Assembly: GCF_020524025.1 (NCBI RefSeq)
Contig: NZ_JAIVKN010000001.1
Span: 930,001 to 994,000, forward strand
Length of the DNA stretch: 64,000 nucleotides
Reading direction: 5' to 3'
Source of the DNA: Halobacillus litoralis
GTDB taxonomy: Bacteria > Bacillota > Bacilli > Bacillales > Halobacillaceae
The translations under genes and the position numbers were made by a program. Shown here piece by piece: positions 19,071-27,473 of this stretch. A model generated the notes under the pieces. The model did not search any database and had not been told where the DNA came from. It was given only the letters and a program-made list of their open reading frames with translations. Each line of letters begins with the position of its first letter. Position 1 is the stretch's first letter.

Positions 19071-19703
19071 ATGAGTGATTTAAGAGAAACCATCATTCAG
19101 ACATCCTTAGAACTCTTCGATCGCCACGGCTTTCATGGCGTCACGGTCAATCAGATTGTACAAGCGTCTAACACCTCTAAAGGCGGCTTCTATCACCACT
19201 TTCAATCAAAAGAAGAACTGCTCTTCGTCATTCACGATACCTTTATTACATATGTATTGAAAGAAGCTCAGGCTGCCCATGTCATTCATACTTCCCCGGT
19301 CCCTAAAGTTCAGGCCATCATTCAATCATTCGTTCAAGTTTTTGATTTATATAAGCCGCATATTTCTGTTTTTTATCAGGAGAGTATCTATCTTAAACCT
19401 GAATACGAAGAGAAAATTAAACGGAAAAGAGACGAATTTAAACGTATGATTTTTGAGGTCATAGAAGAAGGTCAGAATGTGGGCTGTTTTCGAAGAGAGC
19501 TGCCTCTTGAGATTACAGGGATGGCGATCCTTGGGATGGTCAATTGGATATACAAATGGTATCGACGTGATGGTGCGTATACCATCGATCAAATTGCCGA
19601 GGTATTTACAGACTTAATTCTGCATTTTTTACTGCCGGCAAAGGAAGAAGCTCAGTATTTTACCCATGTACTTAAAGTCCCTTTTTTTTATGAAAGTCAG
19701 TAA
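19071..19703 (+). CDS. TetR-family regulator, probable repressor of the leucine catabolic operon
   Basis: A 210-aa regulator with the N-terminal helix-turn-helix (FHGVTVNQIVQASNTSKGGFYHHFQSKEEL) and a helical ligand domain. It lies directly before, and in the same direction as, the seven-gene operon, and a TetR-type palindrome sits between them. By analogy with fatty-acid regulators of this family the ligand may be an acyl-CoA intermediate; that is inference. The start is ATG 19071 behind GGGAG. The cre-like site overlaps its stop codon. Confidence 0.85.
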   Translation: MSDLRETIIQTSLELFDRHGFHGVTVNQIVQASNTSKGGFYHHFQSKEELLFVIHDTFITYVLKEAQAAHVIHTSPVPKVQAIIQSFVQVFDLYKPHISVFYQESIYLKPEYEEKIKRKRDEFKRMIFEVIEEGQNVGCFRRELPLEITGMAILGMVNWIYKWYRRDGAYTIDQIAEVFTDLILHFLLPAKEEAQYFTHVLKVPFFYESQ

Positions 19704-19712
19704 GCGCTTTCA
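19699..19712 (+). promoter_or_regulatory. cre-like site (CcpA) before the leucine operon
   Basis: AGTAAGCGCTTTCA differs from the catabolite-responsive element TGTAAGCGNTNWCA essentially only at the first base. It spans the tetR stop codon, 60 nt upstream of the acyl-CoA dehydrogenase gene. It overlaps CATATATT (19711-19718), which also resembles a sigma-E -10 element; B. subtilis yng genes are mother-cell expressed. Confidence 0.6.
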
Positions 19713-19732
19713 TATATTTTTATCACTTAGAC

Positions 19733-19750
19733 AGACCAACCAGTCGGTCT
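19733..19750 (+). promoter_or_regulatory. Palindromic TetR-type operator
   Basis: AGACCAACCAGTCGGTCT is an imperfect 18-bp palindrome (AGACC-AC ... GT-GGTCT) placed 22 nt before the acyl-CoA dehydrogenase start, where a repressor would block the operon. Likely target of the adjacent TetR protein; inferred. Confidence 0.6.
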
Positions 19751-19772
19751 TTATTCCTTGAGGAGGAATCCT

Positions 19773-20915
19773 ATGAATTTTGAATTAACGAAAGAACAGG
19801 AAATGACAAGAAAAATGGTGCGTGACTTTGCTGAGGATGTCATTGCCCCTAGAGCTGTCGATATTGACATCAACAGCGATTTTCCAAAAGATATCTTTGA
19901 TGAAATGGGAAAGCTCGGTTTACTTGGCATTCCGTTCCCTGAAGAGTATGGAGGATCCGGTGGAGATACGGTAAGTTATGCTTTAGCTGTCGAGGAGATC
20001 GGTCGTGTGTGCGGTTCAACAGGACTCAGCTATGCTGCTGCGGTTTCTCTTGGCGCCAGCCCTATTTACTATTTTGGAACCGAAGAGCAAAAAAAGGAGT
20101 ATCTGACTCCTTTAGCAAAAGGAGAAGGTTTGGCCTCTTTTGGGTTAACGGAGCCAAATGCAGGATCGGATGCAGGAGGAACGAGAACCCGTGCCGAATT
20201 GAAGGGTGACCACTATGTGATTAATGGGGAAAAGTGCTGGATTACAAATGCTGAATATGCGAGATCCATCACTGTTACGGCTGTATCTGGAAAAAGAGAA
20301 GACGGAAAAAACATCATTTCTGCTTTTATTATTCCAAAAGATACTCCCGGAATGAAGATTTCCAGTCCTTACGACAAAATGGGTGTGAGAGGTTCCAACA
20401 CATCTGAAATTATCCTGGAGGACGTAAAAGTTCCAAAAGAAAACATCCTTGGTGATCCGCAAAAAGGATTCAAGCAATTTCTGTATACGCTCGATGGCGG
20501 CCGGATTTCCATTGCCGCTCTTGCCGTAGGTATTGCACAGGCGTCGCTTGACCGGGCACTTGCTTATGCAAAAGAGAGAAAGCAGTTTGGTGAGCCGATT
20601 TCTAAATTCCAGGCGATTCAGTTCAAGCTTGCTGATATGGCAATGGAAGTAGAGTTAGCCCGGAACATGGTCCTTAAAGCAGCGTGGCTTAAGGATGAAG
20701 GAAAGAACTTCACAAAAGAATCCGCCTATGCGAAGCTGTTTGCTTCTGAAACGGCCTTTAGATCAGCGAATCAGGCAATACAGATCCATGGCGGATATGG
20801 CTATATGAGGGAGTATGAAGTGGAGCGTTTCCTGCGTGATGCAAAACTGCTTGAGATCGGTGAAGGCACTTCTGAAATTCAGCGGATGGTTATTGCCCGT
20901 CAACTTGGTTGTTAA
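19773..20915 (+). CDS. yngJ: Acyl-CoA dehydrogenase (YngJ-like), first oxidation of the leucine branch
   Basis: A 380-aa FAD enzyme oxidising an acyl-CoA to the 2-enoyl-CoA; in this operon the logical substrate is isovaleryl-CoA. Family motifs: [68 protein letters not shown]. The Glu in IGEGT is at the ordinary short-chain position, whereas mammalian isovaleryl-CoA dehydrogenase uses a relocated Glu, so branched-chain specificity is inferred from context only. The start is ATG 19773 behind GAGGAGG; the TTG at 19758 overlaps that site. Confidence 0.9.
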   Translation: MNFELTKEQEMTRKMVRDFAEDVIAPRAVDIDINSDFPKDIFDEMGKLGLLGIPFPEEYGGSGGDTVSYALAVEEIGRVCGSTGLSYAAAVSLGASPIYYFGTEEQKKEYLTPLAKGEGLASFGLTEPNAGSDAGGTRTRAELKGDHYVINGEKCWITNAEYARSITVTAVSGKREDGKNIISAFIIPKDTPGMKISSPYDKMGVRGSNTSEIILEDVKVPKENILGDPQKGFKQFLYTLDGGRISIAALAVGIAQASLDRALAYAKERKQFGEPISKFQAIQFKLADMAMEVELARNMVLKAAWLKDEGKNFTKESAYAKLFASETAFRSANQAIQIHGGYGYMREYEVERFLRDAKLLEIGEGTSEIQRMVIARQLGC

Positions 20916-20935
20916 TAAGAAAAGGAGGAAAATTA

Positions 20936-22579
20936 ATGTCACTTTTAGAACAGACCGTTGGTGAACTGTTAGAAAAACAGGCTGCAGCTTATCCGGATCA
21001 TGAAGCGTTTGTATATCCGGATAAAGGCTTAAGGAAAAGCTATTCAGAGTTTAATGAAATGACGGATGAAGCAGCTAAAGGACTGATGGCGTTAGGAATT
21101 GAAAAAGGAGAACATGTAGCGATCTGGTCAGACAATAAGCCGGAGTGGCTGGTTTCACAGTTTGCATCAGGAAAAATGGGTGGTGTGCTGGTTACAGTCA
21201 ATACGAATTACAGGGCCCAGGAGCTTGAATACCTTCTTAGACAGTCAGACGCCTCGACGCTGATTTTGTCGGAAGATTTTAAAGGCACCTCCTACATCGA
21301 TATTTTAAAAGAAATTTGTCCTGAACTGGAAACGTCTGAAAAAGGAGACCTACAAAGTGCAAGACTGCCATTTCTTAAAAATGTTGTCGTACTCAGCGAT
21401 AAACCGCATCGTGGCTGCTATACGTGGCAGGATGTTCTTGATATGGGTATGACGATAAGCGATGAAGAATTAAAAGAGCGGAAGGAAATGCTTTCTTACA
21501 GAGATGTTATCAATATGCAGTATACTTCCGGGACGACAGGATTCCCTAAAGGGGTCATGTTGAGTCATTACAATGTCGTCAATAACGGAAACCAAGTGGC
21601 GGATTGTATGAACCTTACAGAAGAGGACCGTCTCTGCATCCCCGTTCCATTCTTCCATTGCTTTGGCTGTGTTCTTGGAACGATGGCTGCGGTATCTAAA
21701 GCATCAACGATGGTCATCTTAGAGAATTTCGATCCGAAAAAGGTGTTGGAAGCGGTTAAAGAAGAACGCTGTACCGCCCTGCACGGGGTGCCGACGATGT
21801 TTATTGCAGAGTTGAACCACCCCGACTATGAAGAGCTTAAACCAACAACCTTACGAACGGGCATCATGGCAGGGTCGACCTGTCCAATGGAAGTGATGAA
21901 ACGTGTTATCCATGATATGGGGGCAGAAGAAATTACGATTGCCTATGGGCAGACGGAATCTTCACCTGTGATCACACAAACCAAAGCGGATGACCCCATC
22001 GATCTTAGAGTCTCAAGTGTCGGCCGCGCGCTTCCAAATGTCGAAGTGAAGATTGTTGAGCCTGCAACGGGTGAAAAAGTCGAAGCAGGGATTCCTGGCG
22101 AATTGTGTACACGAGGTTATCTCGTGATGGAAGGTTATTATAAAAATGAAGAAGCAACGAGTTCGGCTATTGATCCAGATGGATGGCTTCATACTGGAGA
22201 TCTTGCCGTTATGGATAAAAACGGGTATGTGGAAATTACCGGCCGGATGAAGGATATGATCATCCGCGGTGGCGAAAATGTCTACCCTCGGGAAATTGAG
22301 GAATTCCTGTATCAGCATCCTGATGTTTTAGATGTGCAAATCGTCGGGGTACCCGATGACAAGTATGGCGAAGAGATTATGGCATGGATTATTCCAAAGG
22401 AAAACAAGCAGTTAAATGAAAGCGATATCAAGGGATTTTGTGAAGGGAAAATCTCCCGGCATAAAATACCAAGATACATCTCGTTTGTCGATGAATATCC
22501 GATGACAGCAAGCGGAAAAATTCAGAAGTTCAGGCTTCGGGAAGATGCACTTGAAATGGTGAACATGAAATCTAAATGA
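20936..22579 (+). CDS. yngI: AMP-forming acyl-CoA synthetase (YngI-like)
   Basis: A 547-aa adenylate-forming ligase that activates a fatty or short-chain acid with CoA. Motifs: YTSGTTGFPKGVMLSH (P-loop), YGQTESSPV, GWLHTGDLAVMD, GRMKDMIIRGGENVYP and the terminal catalytic Lys in TASGKIQKFRLRE. In the leucine operon it may activate isovalerate, acetoacetate or a related acid. The start is ATG 20936 after AAAGGAGG; a longer reading from 20909 overlaps the dehydrogenase end. Confidence 0.9.
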   Translation: MSLLEQTVGELLEKQAAAYPDHEAFVYPDKGLRKSYSEFNEMTDEAAKGLMALGIEKGEHVAIWSDNKPEWLVSQFASGKMGGVLVTVNTNYRAQELEYLLRQSDASTLILSEDFKGTSYIDILKEICPELETSEKGDLQSARLPFLKNVVVLSDKPHRGCYTWQDVLDMGMTISDEELKERKEMLSYRDVINMQYTSGTTGFPKGVMLSHYNVVNNGNQVADCMNLTEEDRLCIPVPFFHCFGCVLGTMAAVSKASTMVILENFDPKKVLEAVKEERCTALHGVPTMFIAELNHPDYEELKPTTLRTGIMAGSTCPMEVMKRVIHDMGAEEITIAYGQTESSPVITQTKADDPIDLRVSSVGRALPNVEVKIVEPATGEKVEAGIPGELCTRGYLVMEGYYKNEEATSSAIDPDGWLHTGDLAVMDKNGYVEITGRMKDMIIRGGENVYPREIEEFLYQHPDVLDVQIVGVPDDKYGEEIMAWIIPKENKQLNESDIKGFCEGKISRHKIPRYISFVDEYPMTASGKIQKFRLREDALEMVNMKSK

Positions 22580-22592
22580 TGAGGTGATGGAT

Positions 22593-23948
22593 GTGTTCAA
22601 TAAAATATTGATAGCGAACCGTGGAGAAATTGCTGCAAGAATCATACGGACGTGTCAACAATTAGGCATTCGGACAGTCGCTGTTTATTCAGAAGCCGAT
22701 CAATCTGCTCCTTATGTGAAAATGGCAGATGAAAGCTATTTAATCGGAAAGCCGCGTGTAAATGAATCGTATTTAAATAGTGAAAAGATCTTAAAAGTAG
22801 CGAAAGAATCCGGTGCAGAAGCCATTCACCCTGGTTACGGACTGCTGAGTGAAAATGGAGACTTTGCAAAGCAGACAGAAGCAGCAGGTCTGACATTTAT
22901 CGGTCCAGACGCTGATGTCATATCGAAAATGGGCGATAAAATTGCAGCGCGGGCAGAAATGAAGAGGGCGGGAGTCCCTATTATTCCAGGCACCGACAAC
23001 GCCGTAGCTTCTCCAGAGGAGGCCAAAGAAACAGCGAACGAATTTGGCTATCCCGTCATGTTGAAAGCAGCTGCTGGCGGTGGCGGCATCGGTATGCAGG
23101 CCGTCTATAACGATGAGGAGCTTGAGAAAGCTTTTGAAGGGAATTCCAAACGCGCAAAAGCTTTTTTCGGGGATGGGAAAATGTTCTTAGAGAAGCTTAT
23201 TCAGGAGCCGAGACATATTGAAATTCAGGTGCTTGCTGACCGCTTCGGAAACGCAGTATACCTTTTCGAACGGGAATGTTCCATCCAGCGCCGCCATCAG
23301 AAGGTCGTTGAAGAAGCCCCTTCCCCGTTTCTATCGGAAGAAACACGAGTGAAGATGGGGCAGAGTGCTCTGAAAGCCGTCGAAACGCTTGGGTATTCCA
23401 ATGCTGGAACGATAGAGTTTCTCGTCGATGAGGAGGAAAACTATTACTTTCTTGAAATGAACACACGTCTTCAGGTAGAGCATCCAGTAACCGAACAAAT
23501 TACGGGTGTGGATCTTGTCGAGCAGCAGCTCAAAGTTGCCAATGGGGAGACATTAACCTTAAAACAGGAAGATCTGTTCATTGATGGTCATGCGATTGAA
23601 GTGCGCATCTATGCAGAAGATCCAAACACGTTTTACCCTTCTCCAGGAAAATTAACCAAGATGGCACTTCCTCAAGGGCCTGGTGTGCGTCATGAGCTCG
23701 CTGTAGATGAGAATTCAGAGGTTACACCTTTTTATGATCCCATGATTGCCAAACTTGTTGTTCATGGAGAAGATCGGGAAGATGCCATCAAGCGGATGAC
23801 AAAAGCCCTTCATGAATATGAAATTGAAGGAATTAAATGTAACCTTACGATGCTGAAACGCATTATCACTCATGAAAAATTCAAACAAGGCGATACCAAA
23901 ACAACCTTTATTCAAAATTACTATCTACCAACGTTAACGAATCATTAA
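22593..23948 (+). CDS. yngHA: Biotin carboxylase subunit of methylcrotonyl-CoA carboxylase
   Basis: ATP-dependent carboxylation of biotin; 451 aa, the length of a free biotin carboxylase. It starts FNKILIANRGEIAARIIRTC, has the ATP-grasp loop KAAAGGGGIGMQAV, EPRHIEIQVLAD, QRRHQKVVEEAPS, the substrate loop EMNTRLQVEHPVTE and VRIYAEDP. The GTG at 22593 fits the ribosome binding site GATGAGGTG best; ATG 22587 lies too close to it. Together with the 70-aa carrier and the carboxyltransferase it forms a three-part acyl-CoA carboxylase. Confidence 0.92.
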   Translation: MFNKILIANRGEIAARIIRTCQQLGIRTVAVYSEADQSAPYVKMADESYLIGKPRVNESYLNSEKILKVAKESGAEAIHPGYGLLSENGDFAKQTEAAGLTFIGPDADVISKMGDKIAARAEMKRAGVPIIPGTDNAVASPEEAKETANEFGYPVMLKAAAGGGGIGMQAVYNDEELEKAFEGNSKRAKAFFGDGKMFLEKLIQEPRHIEIQVLADRFGNAVYLFERECSIQRRHQKVVEEAPSPFLSEETRVKMGQSALKAVETLGYSNAGTIEFLVDEEENYYFLEMNTRLQVEHPVTEQITGVDLVEQQLKVANGETLTLKQEDLFIDGHAIEVRIYAEDPNTFYPSPGKLTKMALPQGPGVRHELAVDENSEVTPFYDPMIAKLVVHGEDREDAIKRMTKALHEYEIEGIKCNLTMLKRIITHEKFKQGDTKTTFIQNYYLPTLTNH

Positions 23949-23961
23949 GGAGGAAATAAAT

Positions 23962-24174
23962 ATGACAGAAATTAAAGCATCTATGGCAGGAAGTGTGTGG
24001 AAATTAGTAGCGAGCGAAGGGGATGAGATCAGCGATGGACAAGACATTGCAATCTTGGAATCTATGAAAATGGAAATCCCTATCCCGGCTGAATCTTCAG
24101 GAACGGTCAAAGAAATTAAAGTCAATGAAGGAGATTTTGTTAATGAAGGCGATGTAATTGCGATCATTGAGTAA
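23962..24174 (+). CDS. yngHB: Biotinyl carrier protein of the carboxylase
   Basis: A 70-aa biotinyl domain alone. The biotinylation lysine is in ESMKMEIP (about residue 36), flanked by the usual glycine turns (EGDEISDGQD, NEGDFVNEGD). ATG 23962 follows AAGGAGG. As a separate very small carrier it must shuttle between the biotin carboxylase and the carboxyltransferase encoded in the same operon. Confidence 0.94.
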   Translation: MTEIKASMAGSVWKLVASEGDEISDGQDIAILESMKMEIPIPAESSGTVKEIKVNEGDFVNEGDVIAIIE

Positions 24175-24189
24175 ATAGGAGCGGATTAG

Positions 24190-25098
24190 ATGCTGAAATG
24201 GCCTGAAAAAGTAACCATTAAGGAAGTCGGCCCCCGTGATGGACTACAGAATGAAGCAAAAGAAGTTCCATTTGAGGATAAAGTGGCCTGGATCGATTTG
24301 TTATCAGAAACAGGACTTTCTTATATTGAGTTTAGTTCGTTTGTTCACCCCAAATGGATTCCTCAATTAAAAGATGCTGGAAAAGTTGCTTCCTCGATTA
24401 AACGAAAACAGGGAGTGACTTATGCTGCACTTGTTCCTAACCGAAAGGGCCTTGAAGCAGCTATCAATACGCATGTGGATGAAGTATCGGTGTTTATGTC
24501 TGCGAGTGAAACCCATAACAGAAAAAACATCAATAAATCGATTCAAGAAACCTACCCGGTTCTTGAAGAAGTTGTCAAAGAGGCAAAACTGGAAGGAAAA
24601 ACGGTTCGCGGATATGTGTCGACTGTTTTCGGCTGTCCGTATGAAGGGGATATTTCTCCTGATCATGTCGTGCATGTAAGTGAACGATTGCTGGATATGG
24701 GCATTGATGAGCTTTCTTTAGGAGACACCATTGGGGTTGCTAACCCGGGCCAGGTGGATCAAGCCTTAACGGATTGGAAACACCAGCTCCCTTTCGACAA
24801 AATTGCGATGCATTTTCATAATACGAGAGGAATGGCTTTAGCTAATGTGCTCGTATCTTTGCAGCATAACATCACTACTTTTGATGCATCTCTCGGCGGC
24901 TTAGGCGGCTGTCCTTATGCAAAGGGGGCCTCTGGTAACCTTTCAACCGATGACCTCGTTCATATGCTTCATCAGATGGGTATTGAAACCGGTATTGATG
25001 AAGAGAAGTTGAAAGAAGCGGCCCGGTATATCCAGCGGGTATTAGATAAACCTCTGCCTAGTCACCAAATGCAGATGATGAATAAGGAAAGGGTGTGA
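24190..25098 (+). CDS. yngG: Hydroxymethylglutaryl-CoA lyase
   Basis: Cleaves HMG-CoA to acetoacetate and acetyl-CoA, the last step of leucine breakdown; 302 aa TIM-barrel. Family motifs KEVGPRDGLQNE near the start, DTIGVANPGQV, AMHFHNTRGMAL and the catalytic-Cys loop GLGGCPYAKGASGN are all present. ATG 24190 follows TAGGAGCGG. Stop and next start are adjacent (TGA then ATGATG). Confidence 0.95.
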   Translation: MLKWPEKVTIKEVGPRDGLQNEAKEVPFEDKVAWIDLLSETGLSYIEFSSFVHPKWIPQLKDAGKVASSIKRKQGVTYAALVPNRKGLEAAINTHVDEVSVFMSASETHNRKNINKSIQETYPVLEEVVKEAKLEGKTVRGYVSTVFGCPYEGDISPDHVVHVSERLLDMGIDELSLGDTIGVANPGQVDQALTDWKHQLPFDKIAMHFHNTRGMALANVLVSLQHNITTFDASLGGLGGCPYAKGASGNLSTDDLVHMLHQMGIETGIDEEKLKEAARYIQRVLDKPLPSHQMQMMNKERV

Positions 25099-25884
25099 AT
25101 GATGGCTGAACTCATCACCTTGGAAGAAGTAGAGCCCCATGTATATCTATTAAAGCTGAATCGACCGGAAGCGGCGAATGCTTTATCAGATGCGTTGTTG
25201 GATGAACTGGCTGCAAAAATAAAAGAAATCAAACAGCGCCCTGATATTCGAGTGGTGCTCCTTACAGGAGAAGGAAATAAAGCCTTCTGTGCAGGAGCTG
25301 ATTTAAAAGAGCGTGCGGGGATGTCTGAACAGGAAGTTATTCAAGCTGTATCCAAAATTGGTGATACGATTCGGATGATCGAGCAGATTCCTGTACCTAC
25401 GATCGCTTTATTAAATGGTGTCGCTTTTGGTGGCGGATTAGAGCTTGCGCTGGCCTGTGACTTGCGTATGATGAGTACATCAACAAAAGTGGGACTGACA
25501 GAAACCTCTCTCGCTATTATTCCAGGCGCCGGCGGCACACAGCGTTTATCGAGGCTGATCGGCCTCGGGCAGGCAAAAGCGATGATCTACTCAGGAAAAC
25601 CCGTCGAAGCGGCACGGGCTCACACGATTGGTCTCGTTGAATTCGTTTATGAACCCCAATTTCTTTTTGAAGAAGCGAAAGACTACGCTGCATGCATTGC
25701 CAGAAACGGTCCAATTGCTGTTAAACAGGCGAAGAAAGCTATAAATGAAGGGTACGATACAGGTTTAGAAAGAGGACTGGAAATAGAACGGTCCTGTTAC
25801 GAGATAACTATTCCAACTTCAGACCGCAGAGAGGGACTCCAAGCTTTTAAAGAGAAGCGGAAGCCGGATTATAAAGGAGAATAA
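25099..25884 (+). CDS. yngF: Enoyl-CoA hydratase family protein, probable methylglutaconyl-CoA hydratase
   Basis: A 261-aa crotonase-fold protein. The oxyanion-hole segments (KAFCAGADLKERAGM and NGVAFGGGLELALACDLR) and both acidic catalytic regions (near EL in the second and TETSLAIIPGAGGTQRL) are intact. In this operon the expected reaction is hydration of 3-methylglutaconyl-CoA to HMG-CoA, between the carboxylase and the lyase. It begins immediately after the lyase stop. Confidence 0.9.
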   Translation: MMAELITLEEVEPHVYLLKLNRPEAANALSDALLDELAAKIKEIKQRPDIRVVLLTGEGNKAFCAGADLKERAGMSEQEVIQAVSKIGDTIRMIEQIPVPTIALLNGVAFGGGLELALACDLRMMSTSTKVGLTETSLAIIPGAGGTQRLSRLIGLGQAKAMIYSGKPVEAARAHTIGLVEFVYEPQFLFEEAKDYAACIARNGPIAVKQAKKAINEGYDTGLERGLEIERSCYEITIPTSDRREGLQAFKEKRKPDYKGE

Positions 25885-25887
25885 AAG

Positions 25888-27429
25888 GTGGATAAAACGA
25901 TGTCTACGAATCAAACGTTTGAAGATCGTGCAAAGAAAATCGCCGCTGGAGGCGCAGAAAAATATCATAATAAGAACTCCGAAAAAGGAAAAATGTTTGT
26001 CAGGGAAAGACTACAGCTTTTATTTGATGACAACATCGATATCGAAGATGCTTTTTTTGCAAATTGTCAGGCAGAAGGACTGCCGGCAGATGGCGTAGTC
26101 ACAGGAATTGGGAAAATTAATGGTGAGAAAGTATGTGTAATGGCAAACGATTCGACGGTAAAAGCAGGTTCCTGGGGAGCGCGTACGGTCGAAAAGATCA
26201 TTCGGATACAGGAGACGGCTTTGAAATTAAATGTGCCGATGTTGTATCTTGTTGATTCAGCGGGAGCTCGGATTACCGATCAAATTGAGATGTTTCCGAA
26301 TCGACGTGGAGCGGGCCGCATCTTTCATAATCAAATCAAACTATCAGGTCGTGTACCTCAAGTTTGTCTGCTCTTTGGTCCATCAGCAGCTGGTGGTGCC
26401 TACATACCTGCCTTCTGTGATATCGTCGTGATGGTGGACGGCAATGCTTCTATGTACTTGGGATCACCACGAATGGCTGAAAAGGTCATCGGAGAAAAGG
26501 TGACCTTGGAAGAAATGGGCGGAGCCAATATGCACTGTTCTGTGTCAGGCTGTGGAGACGTTCTGGCAAAAGACGAAAGTGAAGCCATTACCTTTGCAAG
26601 GAAATACTTGAGTTACTTCCCACAAAGCTACCGTGAGCTTCCTAAAAAAGCAGAATCCCTTCAGCCGGCACCTTTCGAGAAAACGATAGAAGAATTAATA
26701 CCAGAAAATCAGAATGCGCCTTTTGATATGTATCACTTGATTCAACGACTAGTAGATGAAGAGTCTTTCTGTGAGATTAAGAAAAAATTCGCTCCTGAAT
26801 TAATTACGGGACTATCGAGAATTGAAGGGCGTCCAGTAGGGATTCTTGCCAATCAACCGAGGGCAAAAGGCGGGGTTTTATTTCCTGATTCTGCTGATAA
26901 AGCAGCGAAATTCATACAACTTTGTGACGCCTTTAATATTCCATTGTTGTTCCTTGCAGATATTCCTGGGTTTATGATTGGAACAAAAGTCGAGCGTGCC
27001 GGCATTATCCGTCACGGTGCGAAGATGTTGTCAGCCATGAGCGAGGCGACCGTACCGAAAATTTCTGTCATCGTTCGAAAAGCGTATGGCGCTGGTCTTT
27101 ATGCCATGGCAGGCCCTGCCTTTGAACCGGATGCCTGTCTCGCACTGCCGTCAGCTCAAATAGCCGTCATGGGTCCGGAAGCTGCAGTTAATGCAGTTTA
27201 TGCAAACAAAATTGAAGCACTTCCAGAAGAAGAACGCCCTGCCTTTATTAAAGAAAAGCAGGAAGAGTATAAAGAAAACATCGACATTTACAGGCTTGCT
27301 TCTGAAATGGTCATTGATGATATCGTTCAGCCCAACCGCCTGCGTGAGGAATTGGCTGTCAGGTACGAGGCATATGAGAGTAAGGACGTGACCTTTACGG
27401 AAAGAAAACATGGCGTGTACCCGGTTTAA
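25888..27429 (+). CDS. yngE: Carboxyltransferase subunit of methylcrotonyl-CoA carboxylase
   Basis: A 513-aa acyl-CoA carboxylase beta subunit with both crotonase-like halves. Motifs include DSAGARITDQIEMFPNRRGAGRIFHNQI, GPSAAGGAYIPAFCDIVVMVD, and in the second half LADIPGFMIGTKVERAGIIRHGAKML and RKAYGAGLYAMAG. It would transfer carboxyl from biotin to 3-methylcrotonyl-CoA. The start could be GTG 25888 or ATG 25900; GTG is kept because AAAGGAGA lies upstream at usable distance. Last gene of the operon. Confidence 0.92.
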   Translation: MDKTMSTNQTFEDRAKKIAAGGAEKYHNKNSEKGKMFVRERLQLLFDDNIDIEDAFFANCQAEGLPADGVVTGIGKINGEKVCVMANDSTVKAGSWGARTVEKIIRIQETALKLNVPMLYLVDSAGARITDQIEMFPNRRGAGRIFHNQIKLSGRVPQVCLLFGPSAAGGAYIPAFCDIVVMVDGNASMYLGSPRMAEKVIGEKVTLEEMGGANMHCSVSGCGDVLAKDESEAITFARKYLSYFPQSYRELPKKAESLQPAPFEKTIEELIPENQNAPFDMYHLIQRLVDEESFCEIKKKFAPELITGLSRIEGRPVGILANQPRAKGGVLFPDSADKAAKFIQLCDAFNIPLLFLADIPGFMIGTKVERAGIIRHGAKMLSAMSEATVPKISVIVRKAYGAGLYAMAGPAFEPDACLALPSAQIAVMGPEAAVNAVYANKIEALPEEERPAFIKEKQEEYKENIDIYRLASEMVIDDIVQPNRLREELAVRYEAYESKDVTFTERKHGVYPV

Positions 27430-27433
27430 TAGT

Positions 27434-27470
27434 AAAGACCCTGAATCTTAAAAGATCCAGGGTCTTTTTT
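27434..27470. terminator. Bidirectional terminator between the leucine operon and the acs-like gene
   Basis: AAAGACCCTG...ATCT pairs with AGAT...CAGGGTCTTT (27434-27448 with 27453-27467, one internal mismatch), followed by six T; A-rich on the other side, so it can serve the convergent gene. Confidence 0.9.
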
Positions 27471-27473
27471 AAA

